Source of the DNA: a virus
DNA: 44,513 nucleotides
Strand: one strand, 5' to 3'
Virus record (IMG/VR): IMGVR_UViG_3300031551_000003
Location: 1-44,513 of that record
The position numbers were made by a program, and so were the translations under genes. The notes under the pieces were generated by a model, which searched no databases, had not been told where the DNA came from, and saw only the letters and a program-made list of their open reading frames with translations. Position 1 is the stretch's first letter; each line of letters starts with the position of its first letter. Shown here in pieces: positions 1-6,082 of this stretch.

Positions 1-29
1 CTGATTTTAAGTTCACTGTCTAATGGCAT
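1..29 (-). CDS. Partial duplicate: first codons of the ribbon-helix-helix-like gene
   Basis: This is the start (MPLDSELKI, from the ATG at 29) of the 56-residue protein complete at 44245-44415. It is cut only because the circle was opened here. It is not a separate gene. Confidence 0.8.
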
Positions 30-307
30 TGTTCCTCCTTTTTCCCTATTATACGCATTGTGCCACGATTTGTCAAGGGGTTTTCTTTCTCTTGTTCCAC
101 ACTATAATATTTTGAAACTTCACGGAGGTTAGACAATTGTTCTTCAGGAATATCAAGGGCTTTCATACCAGCATCGCACTCATCTACCGCATTTATGCTG
201 ACCTCTCCAGCTTTGCTTCGTACCACGGTAACAATATATTTATTCAACTTATTACCCATAGGAACAGCGCAAAGTTCATAATTGTGAAACATATAATCGA
301 ATACCAT
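20..307 (-). CDS. Small early protein of unknown function (95 aa or shorter)
   Basis: I do not recognise this protein. The middle looks coding (a KYIVTVVRS strand, then a charged LDIPEEQLSNLREV helix). It has no membrane segment or metal motif. The start is uncertain. The ATG at 307 gives 95 residues but overlaps the upstream gene by 64 bases, and the ATG at 259 gives 79 residues with a 16-base overlap. Neither has a clear ribosome binding site, so translation may be coupled to the upstream gene. The 3' end overlaps the next start codon at 29 and holds that gene's ribosome binding site and promoter. Confidence 0.55.
   Translation of the reverse strand: MVFDYMFHNYELCAVPMGNKLNKYIVTVVRSKAGEVSINAVDECDAGMKALDIPEEQLSNLREVSKYYSVEQEKENPLTNRGTMRIIGKKEEQCH
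48..76 (-). promoter_or_regulatory. Perfect sigma-70 promoter, leftward
   Basis: On the minus strand the sequence reads TTGACA (76-71), a 17-base spacer (70-54) and TATAAT (53-48). All twelve hexamer positions and the spacing match the consensus. It lies 19 bases upstream of the ATG at 29 and drives the early genes that continue from 44415 leftward to 37.2 kb. It is embedded in the last codons of the upstream gene (20-307), so it probably boosts or restarts transcription inside the leftward block. The same site appears again at 44434-44462. Confidence 0.85.
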
Positions 308-429
308 ACATATTTTCTACTTCTGAGGAACTTTTTTTCCTCACCCAGTTGTTTGTACCCCAATCCTATGCCAATGAAAGTGCATATATAAATCAGTAAT
401 GCTACTCCGCGTATATTCCAAAACATCAT
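244..429 (-). CDS. Small two-span membrane protein (61 aa)
   Basis: Two hydrophobic stretches (about residues 8-24 and 40-60) flank a basic loop (EEKKFLRSRK), so the product should be a small inner-membrane protein. The start at 429 (or the adjacent ATG at 426) follows a good AGGAG site and overlaps the stop of the upstream gene at 426, an ATGA-like coupling. The function is unknown. Its 3' part overlaps the next gene in another frame, so one of the two reading frames may be shorter than drawn. Confidence 0.5.
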   Translation of the reverse strand: MMFWNIRGVALLIYICTFIGIGLGYKQLGEEKKFLRSRKYVWYSIICFTIMNFALFLWVIS

Positions 430-746
430 TTCTCCTTTTTTCTTCTTTTAGACGCCCAAATCAAAATATCAAGTACTTCATTAGCGGATAAATACCCTAT
501 AACCATATCTTCTTCTTTCCCTTGTTCTCTCAGATATTTTTCAGTAAGCCATTCTCCATTTTTTCGGAAGATGGCTATTTCAGCATCTTCACAGAAAACA
601 TCTTTTGTTTCTGTCCCAATTCTATATGTATTTGCTTCTTTATTATTATAATTCTGGCAATAATTACCCCAACCAAATTGAACTGATACAGTTACATCAT
701 TTTTAAATGTTATGTGGAATCCACGTTTTGCTGTTATTTTAAACAT
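426..746 (-). CDS. Conserved phage hypothetical protein (106 aa)
   Basis: The N-terminal segment GFHITFKNDVTVSVQFGWGN followed by YC is the pattern of a small hypothetical protein that I have seen repeatedly in unrelated tailed phages. It usually ends with a YLS-x-EEVL-like helix, seen here as GYLSANEVLDIL near residue 85. Its function is not known to me. The start at 746 has an AAAGGAG site and overlaps the upstream stop by one base. The protein is soluble, with a basic tail (KRRKKEK). Confidence 0.7.
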   Translation of the reverse strand: MFKITAKRGFHITFKNDVTVSVQFGWGNYCQNYNNKEANTYRIGTETKDVFCEDAEIAIFRKNGEWLTEKYLREQGKEEDMVIGYLSANEVLDILIWASKRRKKEK

Positions 747-952
747 TATTTCTCCTTTAAAGCTTGCCCAATAAAAAAAAATTTAAAATTTTCCTTTTCG
801 TTAGGACGAAGAAACATAAAAATATCTCCTTTATGTAACCAATCTATTTTCTTTATTATAGCTTCTCCTATAATTACTTCTTTATTTTTACCCCAAGGAT
901 GTTTCTTATCATCGGAAATCGTTTCTTCCATTACAATTTTATATCTCTTCAT
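746..952 (-). CDS. Small hypothetical protein (68 aa)
   Basis: This is a short Lys- and Phe-rich soluble protein with no motif I recognise. The segment WLHKGDIFMFLRPNE looks like a beta strand-turn-strand. The start at 952 has an AAGGAGG site six bases upstream and overlaps the stop of the nuclease gene (949) by four bases. It is therefore probably translated from the same message as the Cas4-like exonuclease. Confidence 0.65.
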   Translation of the reverse strand: MKRYKIVMEETISDDKKHPWGKNKEVIIGEAIIKKIDWLHKGDIFMFLRPNEKENFKFFFIGQALKEK

Positions 953-1848
953 TTTGCCTCCTTATAATAGAGTTCTTTTACCATATTTGCCAATTCAGTA
1001 TATTCATCCATAATTTCTATTCTTTTAGGTATTATATTCTTGACCTGTCCTATCTTTTGCGACTTTGTAATCCTTTTGAATTTCTCAGGCAAAGCTCCAG
1101 CTCCTTCGCAAGATACCCCATTGTATTCGCAATATCTGCATTGAAATGGATAATCCATATATAATGTCTCTTGTGTTTTCAACTCTTTAACAATAAGTTT
1201 AATAGGCATTAAAGAAGGTAACACATTCGTATCTCTAATACTACGCAAATATTCGTATGATTCTTCAACCCATTTGTCATTGCGTTCTACGTCAAACTCT
1301 CTCACTGCATTTTGCCCTTCTCTGTCCACATAAAAGAGTTTTCCCATATTTACGCCAAGAGCGTGCATATAGCCCTGTACTTGCGCTATATTGCCTTTCC
1401 TTGCGCCATCAGCGTCAAGCCAGTAGAAGGCTCCGCCTCTGACGGTTTTAATGTCTATCACACAAAGCTTTTCCCCAGTTAATAACATATCATACTGACC
1501 AGATATGTCGTCAGGTAAGTTCTGCAATAGTTGTTTTTCTTTTTGGAATGTTCCTTTTGCGATAGCCCATCCATTTCCCAGTCCTACTTCGATTCTTCTT
1601 TTCGCAAGTTCCTCTTGAACGTGTCCTGTTCTCCACATGATTATCTGCCCCATTGTAGGTTCTTGCTTTTCCTTGCCCATTAGGCGTAGTTTAAGTGCCC
1701 TTGGGCAGTCCTCTGCGGCGAACCTGAGGTCTGATACGTGCAAAATAGATTCATCCCAGTTGTCGGAGATGTCTATATCTATGAGGATATGCTTTTCTTT
1801 TTCGAGACCTATTTTATATGCTTGGATTAAATTTAATTCATTACTCAT
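949..1848 (-). CDS. Cas4/RecB-like PD-(D/E)xK exonuclease with Fe-S cysteines
   Basis: This is a 299-residue DNA exonuclease of the Cas4/AddB-like PD-(D/E)xK superfamily. Cys48 (CPRAL) lies near the N-terminus. The catalytic core is GQYD (Asp120), VIDIKT (Asp132, Lys134) and the QxxxY-type helix AQVQGYMHAL (156-165). The C-terminal CRYCEYNGVSC supplies Cys237, Cys240 and Cys247. With Cys48 these four cysteines match the 4Fe-4S ligand layout of Cas4. In phages such nucleases resect double-strand ends to make single strands for an annealing protein, here probably the Rad52-like protein at 38464-39492. The start at 1848 has a GGAGG site. No cas genes or CRISPR repeats are present, so a recombination role is preferred. 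Confidence 0.85.
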   Translation of the reverse strand: MSNELNLIQAYKIGLEKEKHILIDIDISDNWDESILHVSDLRFAAEDCPRALKLRLMGKEKQEPTMGQIIMWRTGHVQEELAKRRIEVGLGNGWAIAKGTFQKEKQLLQNLPDDISGQYDMLLTGEKLCVIDIKTVRGGAFYWLDADGARKGNIAQVQGYMHALGVNMGKLFYVDREGQNAVREFDVERNDKWVEESYEYLRSIRDTNVLPSLMPIKLIVKELKTQETLYMDYPFQCRYCEYNGVSCEGAGALPEKFKRITKSQKIGQVKNIIPKRIEIMDEYTELANMVKELYYKEAK

Positions 1849-2297
1849 AAATCCTCCAATGCGATTTTGGTTGTATCGCCATTTTTTATAATAATAATTG
1901 TATCAAACCATTTGTTTTTAGAAGAATCTATTTCGATAATCATATCATACCATTTTTTACAATATTCTTTTTTAAATTCATACCATGTTTTAGTAGAATC
2001 ATGAAAACTTACATCAAAAGTATTTCTGTATCTACCAAGTGGACTTTGAGTTAATTCTTCTCTTAAATCAAGATGCATAAAAATACAGACATCCGCAACT
2101 GGATATAAATCATCAATATCTACAGAATCAAATGGTTTTGCTATCATTGTTTCTTCTATATTCAATTCTTTATCGAAATGTATTTTTAAGGTTTTTATCA
2201 AAATAAAAACCCCAAAGCCCAAAACACATAAAGATATTACGCTTATAATAATTAATGCTATTTCGTTTCCACATATATTTTCCTTAAACCATTTCAT
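1845..2297 (-). CDS. Single-span membrane protein with soluble C-terminal domain (150 aa)
   Basis: A hydrophobic segment at about residues 12-35 is followed by roughly 115 soluble, acidic residues, so the protein is probably anchored in the inner membrane. There is no lipobox and no recognisable catalytic motif. The start at 2297 has a GGAGG site, and the end overlaps the nuclease start by four bases. I cannot assign a function. It could be a host-takeover or exclusion protein, but nothing in the sequence proves that. Confidence 0.65.
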   Translation of the reverse strand: MKWFKENICGNEIALIIISVISLCVLGFGVFILIKTLKIHFDKELNIEETMIAKPFDSVDIDDLYPVADVCIFMHLDLREELTQSPLGRYRNTFDVSFHDSTKTWYEFKKEYCKKWYDMIIEIDSSKNKWFDTIIIIKNGDTTKIALEDL

Positions 2298-2494
2298 TTT
2301 TCCTCCAATGCCATTTCTTGTTCTTTAGTAGTCCAATACGCTTCTAATATATCATCTTTGCCTATACGTATCTTCCGCTTACGATTCAATGGCAATATTT
2401 CAAATTCACCCTTATGCTTGCCTTGCCATATTTGACGTATAAGCCTGCCATAACGCTCTTTTTCTTGCTTGTCAAGGTATTTGATTATTATCAT
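2294..2494 (-). CDS. Small basic hypothetical protein (66 aa)
   Basis: This is a charged, Lys/Arg-rich soluble protein (RYGRLIRQIWQGKHKG; NRKRKIRIGKDD) that may bind nucleic acid. No family is recognised. The start at 2494 follows AGGAGGTGGA. The stop overlaps the next start (2297) by four bases, which indicates translational coupling. Confidence 0.6.
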   Translation of the reverse strand: MIIIKYLDKQEKERYGRLIRQIWQGKHKGEFEILPLNRKRKIRIGKDDILEAYWTTKEQEMALEEK

Positions 2495-2502
2495 TCCACC
2501 TC

Positions 2503-2691
2503 CTATAAGCCTAAAGCGAGCTTAACGCCAGCGAATATGATAAGTCCTGCAATAAAAGATGAGAACGCTATTAGCCCACGCATCTTCTCCATTATTTTCT
2601 TCTCGCAAGTATCTTCAAATTCCCGAATGAGTATCCCAATGATTATCGAACCAATCACTATTAAACATATCCCAAAGATTTTATCAAACAT
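2503..2691 (-). CDS. Small two-span membrane protein (62 aa)
   Basis: Hydrophobic stretches at about residues 5-23 (GICLIVIGSIIIGILI) and 39-60 flank a charged hairpin containing two Glu-Lys pairs and a Cys. The start at 2691 follows AGGAGG at good spacing. It is one of at least six small membrane proteins in the leftward block. The function is unknown. Confidence 0.6.
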   Translation of the reverse strand: MFDKIFGICLIVIGSIIIGILIREFEDTCEKKIMEKMRGLIAFSSFIAGLIIFAGVKLALGL

Positions 2692-2699
2692 ATAACCTC

Positions 2700-2951
2700 C
2701 TAAAACAGATACTCCACATCTTCCCCTTCTTCCTCATCTTCCCCATTTTCACTGGCTAATTGTGCGTCTTGCTCTAATCGCTCACTCGCGTCATCTGGTT
2801 CATCTTCTAATACGAGTATTGCAAGGGGACTTGATAATGAAGATGTGGGAATAATATCCCCTGGTTTTATCTTGCGTTGTTTTGCTATAAGATTTAATAA
2901 CTTCCGCTGTTTCTCTGACTTCAAATCGCTAAAGTATATTTTTATTTGCAT
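2700..2951 (-). CDS. Small protein with strongly acidic tail (83 aa)
   Basis: The N-terminal half is basic (SEKQRKLLNLIAKQRKIKPG). The last 30 residues are dominated by Asp and Glu (EDEPDD, ENGEDEEEGEDVEYLF). Such acidic tails occur in DNA-mimic and partner-binding phage proteins, but no family match is recognised. The start at 2951 has a GGAGGG site and overlaps the upstream stop (2942) by ten bases. Confidence 0.6.
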   Translation of the reverse strand: MQIKIYFSDLKSEKQRKLLNLIAKQRKIKPGDIIPTSSLSSPLAILVLEDEPDDASERLEQDAQLASENGEDEEEGEDVEYLF

Positions 2952-3232
2952 TTTCCCTCCAATGCATATATACTCTTATGCGTGTTAATACACGTTATCC
3001 TATATCCTAATTTACGCAGTTCTCGCAATCTTCGCAAGATGGTGCTATCAAACGGGCATTTGCCACTAAACGCAGTTCGCTCTCTGACCTCGCTGATGAT
3101 ACTTCTCCCGTCTATCACGCATCTACTACCATTTAGGGGATGCCCTAACTGCTCGGCGACATACTCCCTTGTCAAGCGTGGTGCGTCAAGCCACTCGTCA
3201 ACGATACTCCTAACGTGTTTTTGTATGCTCAT
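2942..3232 (-). CDS. Putative winged-helix small protein (96 aa)
   Basis: The start is set at 3232 (MSIQKHVRSIV), where ATGGAGGTGATA gives a strong ribosome binding site. An upstream extension has none. Near residues 70-90 a helix with paired arginines (STILRRLRELRKLGYRITC) is followed by a short strand pair. This is the pattern of the recognition helix and wing of small winged-helix DNA-binding proteins. Regulation of transcription is possible. An N-terminal helix (DEWLDAPRLTREYVAEQLG) could also be a helix-turn-helix. Confidence 0.55.
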   Translation of the reverse strand: MSIQKHVRSIVDEWLDAPRLTREYVAEQLGHPLNGSRCVIDGRSIISEVRERTAFSGKCPFDSTILRRLRELRKLGYRITCINTHKSIYALEGKCK

Positions 3233-3491
3233 TATCACCTCCATCGAATTTTTCGAGCCATTTTTCTCTTTTAGCATAAGACCATCTTGTAACATCTTTT
3301 ACTTCTAAAAGTTTTTCTTTTTCTATATCAATTAAAATATAATAAGTATGCCCTGCTTTGAGTTGAATTGGGTTTTCAAATACTACTTCCACTTCTTTTA
3401 ATGGTTTCCCAAATTTGCCTTTTAGAAAACTAATATTAAAACATTCCACATCTGCTGTCGAATAAACCTGTTCTACTTTCTTCTCACTCAT
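3210..3491 (-). CDS. Small hypothetical protein (93 aa)
   Basis: The start is placed at 3491 because ATGGAGGTGATA precedes it. The same 12-base leader stands in front of the next gene (3232), so the two genes share a duplicated translation-initiation region. The protein is soluble, with a beta-rich middle (EVVFENPIQLKAGHTYYILI) and a basic helical C-terminus. No function is recognised. It overlaps the next start by 23 bases. Confidence 0.6.
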   Translation of the reverse strand: MSEKKVEQVYSTADVECFNISFLKGKFGKPLKEVEVVFENPIQLKAGHTYYILIDIEKEKLLEVKDVTRWSYAKREKWLEKFDGGDNEHTKTR

Positions 3492-3569
3492 TATCACCTC
3501 CATTTGTTTTTTTGCCCTCGTCTTGCTCTTGTTTATTCGCATCTTCCGCATCTCTCCTTTCCTTATATC

Positions 3570-3734
3570 TTACCATTTGATATACTCTATTTTATCTTTA
3601 AAAGGGTTTTCTACGCCATGTTCCGTAACTCTACAAGAACCTGTTTCAATGTTTCTGATAACATATTGCTTCTTGCCAGTTCTTTGTTTTTCTTTATTTG
3701 CTTTGTCTACCGCTTCTTTAAATTTATCTTTCAT
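3570..3734 (-). CDS. Very small basic hypothetical protein (54 aa)
   Basis: This reading frame runs from ATG at 3734 to TAA at 3570 and reads MKDKFKEAVDKANKEKQRT then a beta-like KQYVIRNIETGS. An AAGGAGAGAAG ribosome binding site lies just upstream. It fills an otherwise empty 240-base gap between genes of the same direction, and its composition matches its neighbours. The function is unknown. The hairpin at 3755-3783 sits just upstream of it. Confidence 0.55.
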   Translation of the reverse strand: MKDKFKEAVDKANKEKQRTGKKQYVIRNIETGSCRVTEHGVENPFKDKIEYIKW

Positions 3735-3754
3735 CTTCTCTCCTTAAGAATAAA

Positions 3755-3783
3755 CCCCTGCGCCCATGAGAGAGCGCAAGGGG
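3755..3783 (-). terminator. GC-rich hairpin, family member 1
   Basis: CCCCTGCGC (3755-3763) pairs with GCGCAAGGGG (3774-3783) with one bulged base and a ten-base loop. On the minus strand it is followed by TTTATTC, so it may act as a weak intrinsic terminator or a message-processing hairpin between two early genes. Its arms share TAAACCCCTGCG with the hairpin at 6988-7027. Confidence 0.55.
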
Positions 3784-3794
3784 TGAGGTGAACG

Positions 3795-4019
3795 CTAGGT
3801 ATGGAGTTTCTCATAGTCTGCGATTGCTTGTTTGATTTGTTCGCACAAAACCATATTTTTATCATGGGCTAAAAAACATCCATCTGCTTCTATTTTATCT
3901 TCTTCACCATCTACCTTGATAAGATGCCCTACTATCTTTTGCCCCCTGTACTCCAACTCCACCGTAAAGGTATATATGGTCTCGGTACGCTTGCTTGTGA
4001 TGGTTATTTGTGTGTTCAT
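3795..4019 (-). CDS. Small hypothetical protein (74 aa)
   Basis: The first half is predicted beta-rich (TQITITSKRTETIYTFTVEL) and the C-terminal helix is acidic (EQIKQAIADYEKLHT). The single Cys-Phe-Leu segment in the middle is not a metal site. The start at 4019 is one base from the upstream stop (4020) and has a G-rich site. No family is recognised. Confidence 0.6.
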   Translation of the reverse strand: MNTQITITSKRTETIYTFTVELEYRGQKIVGHLIKVDGEEDKIEADGCFLAHDKNMVLCEQIKQAIADYEKLHT

Positions 4020-4253
4020 TTAAAACCCCCTCTTTTTGAAAAAATATTTTGTTGGTTTTTTTAACTCACAATATCTGCATTGTTCACATTTTAAAAAACC
4101 CTCCTGTTGAAAAGGGCAAGTTTTAGGTGGCTTTTCGAGTTCTAATGCCATAAATTGTATCCATCTTCTACTATTAAGACAAAACTCTTCTTCCCAGTCT
4201 TTCGGCATATTTCTAATAAACTCGTTTATTTCTCCGTTTGTTTCAAAACCCAT
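4020..4253 (-). CDS. Small cysteine-cluster protein (77 aa)
   Basis: Near the C-terminus, CPFQQEGFLKCEQCRYCEL carries four cysteines (C-x9-C-x2-C-x2-C), and another Cys lies near residue 25. This suggests a zinc knuckle or a small iron-sulphur site. The start at 4253 has a GCGAGGCG site and overlaps the upstream stop by 11 bases. The role is unknown. Similar tiny Cys-rich proteins are common in early regions of phages. Confidence 0.6.
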   Translation of the reverse strand: MGFETNGEINEFIRNMPKDWEEEFCLNSRRWIQFMALELEKPPKTCPFQQEGFLKCEQCRYCELKKPTKYFFKKRGF

Positions 4254-4434
4254 TTTTACGCCTCGCTTTTTTGTAAATTTCTTTTGCTTCTATTTCCCTT
4301 AATATATATCTTTGTTTTATTGCTTTTCGCATTTGAGCATAATTCTTAAATGTCAATCCGAATTTTTTAGTATTGTAAAGGTCAAGATTATATTTCCCGT
4401 CTTCCCCTTTGTAATATTCTATTATACATTTCAT
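4243..4434 (-). CDS. Small basic hypothetical protein (63 aa)
   Basis: The N-terminal part is beta-like (MKCIIEYYKGEDGKYNLDLY). It is followed by a strongly basic helical half (MRKAIKQRYILREIEAKEI then KKARRK). The start at 4434 follows TTGGAGGTGTAGAA, a good site, two bases after the upstream stop. Nucleic-acid binding is possible, but no family is recognised. Confidence 0.6.
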   Translation of the reverse strand: MKCIIEYYKGEDGKYNLDLYNTKKFGLTFKNYAQMRKAIKQRYILREIEAKEIYKKARRKNGF

Positions 4435-4436
4435 TT

Positions 4437-5108
4437 CTACACCTCCAATTTTTTAGTCCTATGCTCTACACTATACATAACTTCACCATCTTCCCCTTTG
4501 AAAACTGCGAGCTCCTCGTTTATATCGCATGCTCCTTCCCATATAGGCATAATCAAAAACCATATTACTTCTTCAATTCTACCGTTGACAGGGTAAGAGC
4601 CTTCTTTATCCCCAAATAATTGCAAGTTATCTCTTGAGTTATCCATCCATTTATCAACAATAAAATCATATTTTTTGGGATACATTCCAAAATCACCACT
4701 CTCGATTTTATAAATGCGGTTTTCTTTAAGGAAGAATTGAGTTAATAAAATCGGTTCGGTCCTTTCCCTCGTATTATCAATAAGTGTCTTTATATTCGGG
4801 GTTGTGTCCGAATACCAATGTTTGGTATTTGTCAAATATCCTGTTGTTAATTTTATGACATTACCTTTTTCAAGCTCTTTTATTTCATTATCAGTTATGT
4901 CTGGCGTGGATTTATATTTATTCCAATGTGTAATGAATTGTTGCAATGAGAAAAAGTAAGGACTGTCCTCTTTGCTGCCAATATCATAAAAAGTCCTGAC
5001 AAGTGAAAAAGTGTCAGAGATATAACACATTTCAAGGTTGTCAACATCCTTTTTGATTATGACTTTGTTATCTTTATACACTTTAGCAAGTTCCTTATTT
5101 ATATCCAT
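4437..5108 (-). CDS. Hypothetical soluble protein (223 aa)
   Basis: This is one of the larger leftward genes, and I do not recognise it. It is acidic and soluble, rich in Asp, Asn and aromatic residues, with no membrane span, signal peptide or Cys cluster. The C-terminal third (EEVIWFLIMPIWEGACDINE) has a hydrophobic core segment. The start is set at the ATG at 5108 (MDINKELAKVY), where GAGAGG lies about nine bases upstream. A GTG nine bases earlier is less likely. Confidence 0.6.
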   Translation of the reverse strand: MDINKELAKVYKDNKVIIKKDVDNLEMCYISDTFSLVRTFYDIGSKEDSPYFFSLQQFITHWNKYKSTPDITDNEIKELEKGNVIKLTTGYLTNTKHWYSDTTPNIKTLIDNTRERTEPILLTQFFLKENRIYKIESGDFGMYPKKYDFIVDKWMDNSRDNLQLFGDKEGSYPVNGRIEEVIWFLIMPIWEGACDINEELAVFKGEDGEVMYSVEHRTKKLEV

Positions 5109-5122
5109 ATTAAACACCTCTC

Positions 5123-5368
5123 TTATCTTGGGTCTGTAAATTGAGAATCTTTTGTTACTTCGCAGATAAAATCCTCAGGGGTTGCGCCTGTACTGCCACC
5201 TGTCTTATAAACTCTGCACACATCACGCATATTTTCAAAGTCAAAACTACAAACCACCTTCACGCCTACATTCCAGCCCCTGATATGCCCTCGTATCCCT
5301 GAACGCTTACTTCCGCCCCGTGTTACCTCTCCTCTGTTACCTTGTAAACTTCCATAAAACCTTGACAT
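5123..5368 (-). CDS. Conserved phage hypothetical protein (81 aa)
   Basis: The N-terminus MSRFYGSLQGNRGEVTRGG and the following SGIRGHIRGWNVGVKV are a pattern that I recognise from a small hypothetical protein found in very diverse tailed phages. It is rich in Gly and Arg, with a short C-terminal beta segment. Its biochemical role is unknown to me. The start at 5368 has a GAGGTGA site. Confidence 0.7.
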   Translation of the reverse strand: MSRFYGSLQGNRGEVTRGGSKRSGIRGHIRGWNVGVKVVCSFDFENMRDVCRVYKTGGSTGATPEDFICEVTKDSQFTDPR

Positions 5369-5380
5369 TTTTCACCTCAC

Positions 5381-5506
5381 TTAAAGTTTTACCTCGTTAA
5401 ACTGCACGTGTGCCCACTTGTCCGCTTTCTCCATGAAGGTCAATTCGTCCCTGTGGGCGTCCTTGCGGTCATATATCCAAAATAATAATCTGGCTATGAT
5501 TGACAT
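5381..5506 (-). CDS. Very small hypothetical protein (41 aa)
   Basis: An ATG at 5506 follows TAGAGGCTTAA and abuts the stop of the upstream gene (5507). The frame ends at TAA at 5381. It begins with an amphipathic or membrane-seeking helix (MSIIARLLFWIYDRK) and ends in a charged tail. Tight packing between two genes and a ribosome binding site support it, but it is too short for a firm call. Confidence 0.45.
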   Translation of the reverse strand: MSIIARLLFWIYDRKDAHRDELTFMEKADKWAHVQFNEVKL

Positions 5507-5683
5507 TTAAGCCTCTAATTCTTTTTCTGTTTCTTCTATAATTATATCAATTACTTTTTTCACATCTTCCCATGTTTTACATTCTCGGTAAAAATCTCCT
5601 AATGTTTCATAAACTGTGAAAGTCCCATCTTCTAACTGATTGATATTAATTTCTGCCCATTCTATTTGTTGACTATTATCCAT
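5507..5683 (-). CDS. Small acidic hypothetical protein (58 aa)
   Basis: The frame opens at ATG 5683 (MDNSQQIEWAEI) and ends at TAA 5507. A GGTGAAAA site lies upstream. The protein is acidic, with a C-terminal helix (WEDVKKVIDIIIEETEKELE) and a short beta strand before it. The next gene starts immediately after its stop. No function is recognised. Confidence 0.6.
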   Translation of the reverse strand: MDNSQQIEWAEININQLEDGTFTVYETLGDFYRECKTWEDVKKVIDIIIEETEKELEA

Positions 5684-5710
5684 TTTTCACCTCTCCTTTC
5701 CCTATTTTAA

Positions 5711-5736
5711 GGCGGGTCAAGGGGGCTCAACCCGCC
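5711..5736 (-). terminator. GC-rich hairpin after the RNA cluster
   Basis: GGCGGGT (5711-5717) pairs with ACCCGCC (5730-5736) around a 12-base loop. On the minus strand it is followed by TTAAAATA. It lies between the tRNA-like cluster and the 58-residue gene, and it could end or process the RNA cluster. Confidence 0.5.
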
Positions 5737-5765
5737 CAATAAGGAGGTTTGTTACGTGGTATTAG

Positions 5766-5827
5766 TGCGGAGAGACGGATTTTTACCGCGTGGGAATACC
5801 CTTCTATGACTTTCGCCACTCTCCGCA
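5766..5827 (-). ncRNA. tRNA-like structured RNA element, 62 nt
   Basis: The ends TGCGGAGAG and CTCTCCGCA form a perfect nine-base-pair closing stem. Stacked directly on its 3' strand is a hairpin with a seven-base loop (GCGG-TAAAAAT-CCGT) in the place of a T-arm. A GGC-GAAA-GTC mini-arm sits in the place of a D-arm, and a GGG-TATT-CCC hairpin lies between them. No valid anticodon loop can be drawn, so this is not a normal tRNA. It starts two bases after the CCA end of the next element (5830-5989), as tandem tRNA genes do. I infer a processed, tRNA-derived RNA. Confidence 0.4.
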
Positions 5828-5829
5828 TT

Positions 5830-5989
5830 TGGCGACACGGACAAGGGACTCTCACCCTTGCATGACTTTAAAATTATAGACGTCTATAATCTTAGGACTT
5901 ATCCCTACCGTTTCCTATTATATTGCCCAGTTATAATAGGTTTTGTTTCAGTTCGTAACGTCGGAGCGTCTATATTCCGCCACCGTGCC
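5830..5989 (-). ncRNA. Expanded tRNA-Leu-like RNA element with encoded CCA, 160 nt
   Basis: The 5' end GGCACGG pairs with CCGTGTC (seven pairs, one G-U) and is followed by G then CCA, exactly as in a tRNA. TGGCGGAATATAGACGC right after the acceptor strand closely matches the D-arm of bacterial tRNA-Leu. The 3' end has a T-arm-like hairpin (CAAGGG-TGAGAGT-CCCTTG). Between these, where about 50 bases of a tRNA-Leu would lie, there are roughly 110 bases. They contain two strong hairpins: nine perfect pairs around a nine-base loop, and eleven pairs capped by ACGT. No standard anticodon arm is visible. It is too small for a known group I intron. I call it a tRNA-derived structured RNA. Confidence 0.45.
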
Positions 5990-6018
5990 ATATTTAATTA
6001 TAAAAGAGCGTTACTGTT

Positions 6019-6070
6019 TCCCTTGCGAGTAATGCGAAAGTGCCCTCTCGGCTTATACACCCGCAAGGGA
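6019..6070 (-). terminator. GC-rich hairpin, family member 2
   Basis: TCCCTTGCG and CGCAAGGGA form nine perfect pairs closing a 34-base interior that holds a small GCC-GAGAG-GGC hairpin. It lies between the stop of the 72-residue gene (6083) and the tRNA-like cluster. Its arm CCCTTGCGGGTG is identical over 12 bases to the hairpin at 6988-7027, so the two are related elements. It may be a terminator, a processing signal, or the first member of the RNA cluster. Confidence 0.5.
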
Positions 6071-6082
6071 GTTAAATAAGAT

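Larger units (their letters stand above)
1..127. repeat. Terminal direct repeat, left copy (circle junction)
   Basis: Bases 1-127 are identical to 44387-44513. This shows that the sequence is circular or terminally redundant, with a unit length of 44,386 bp. The overlap of exactly 127 bases equals a common largest assembler k-mer, so it is more likely an assembly overlap than a natural packaged repeat. It contains the end of one early gene, a perfect sigma-70 promoter and the first codons of the next gene. Confidence 0.95.

Noticed and set aside
949-1848. Cas4 as part of a CRISPR system
   Set aside because: There are no repeats with spacers and no other cas genes. Similar nucleases are common in phage recombination modules.
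5830-5989. Group I intron in a tRNA-Leu gene
   Set aside because: The extra sequence is only about 70-110 bases, no P3/P7 core with a G-binding site could be drawn, and no exact exon join restores an anticodon arm.
5858-6079. Rightward 73-residue frame across the RNA cluster
   Set aside because: It is antisense to the structured RNAs in a region of leftward genes, and has no promoter or ribosome binding site.
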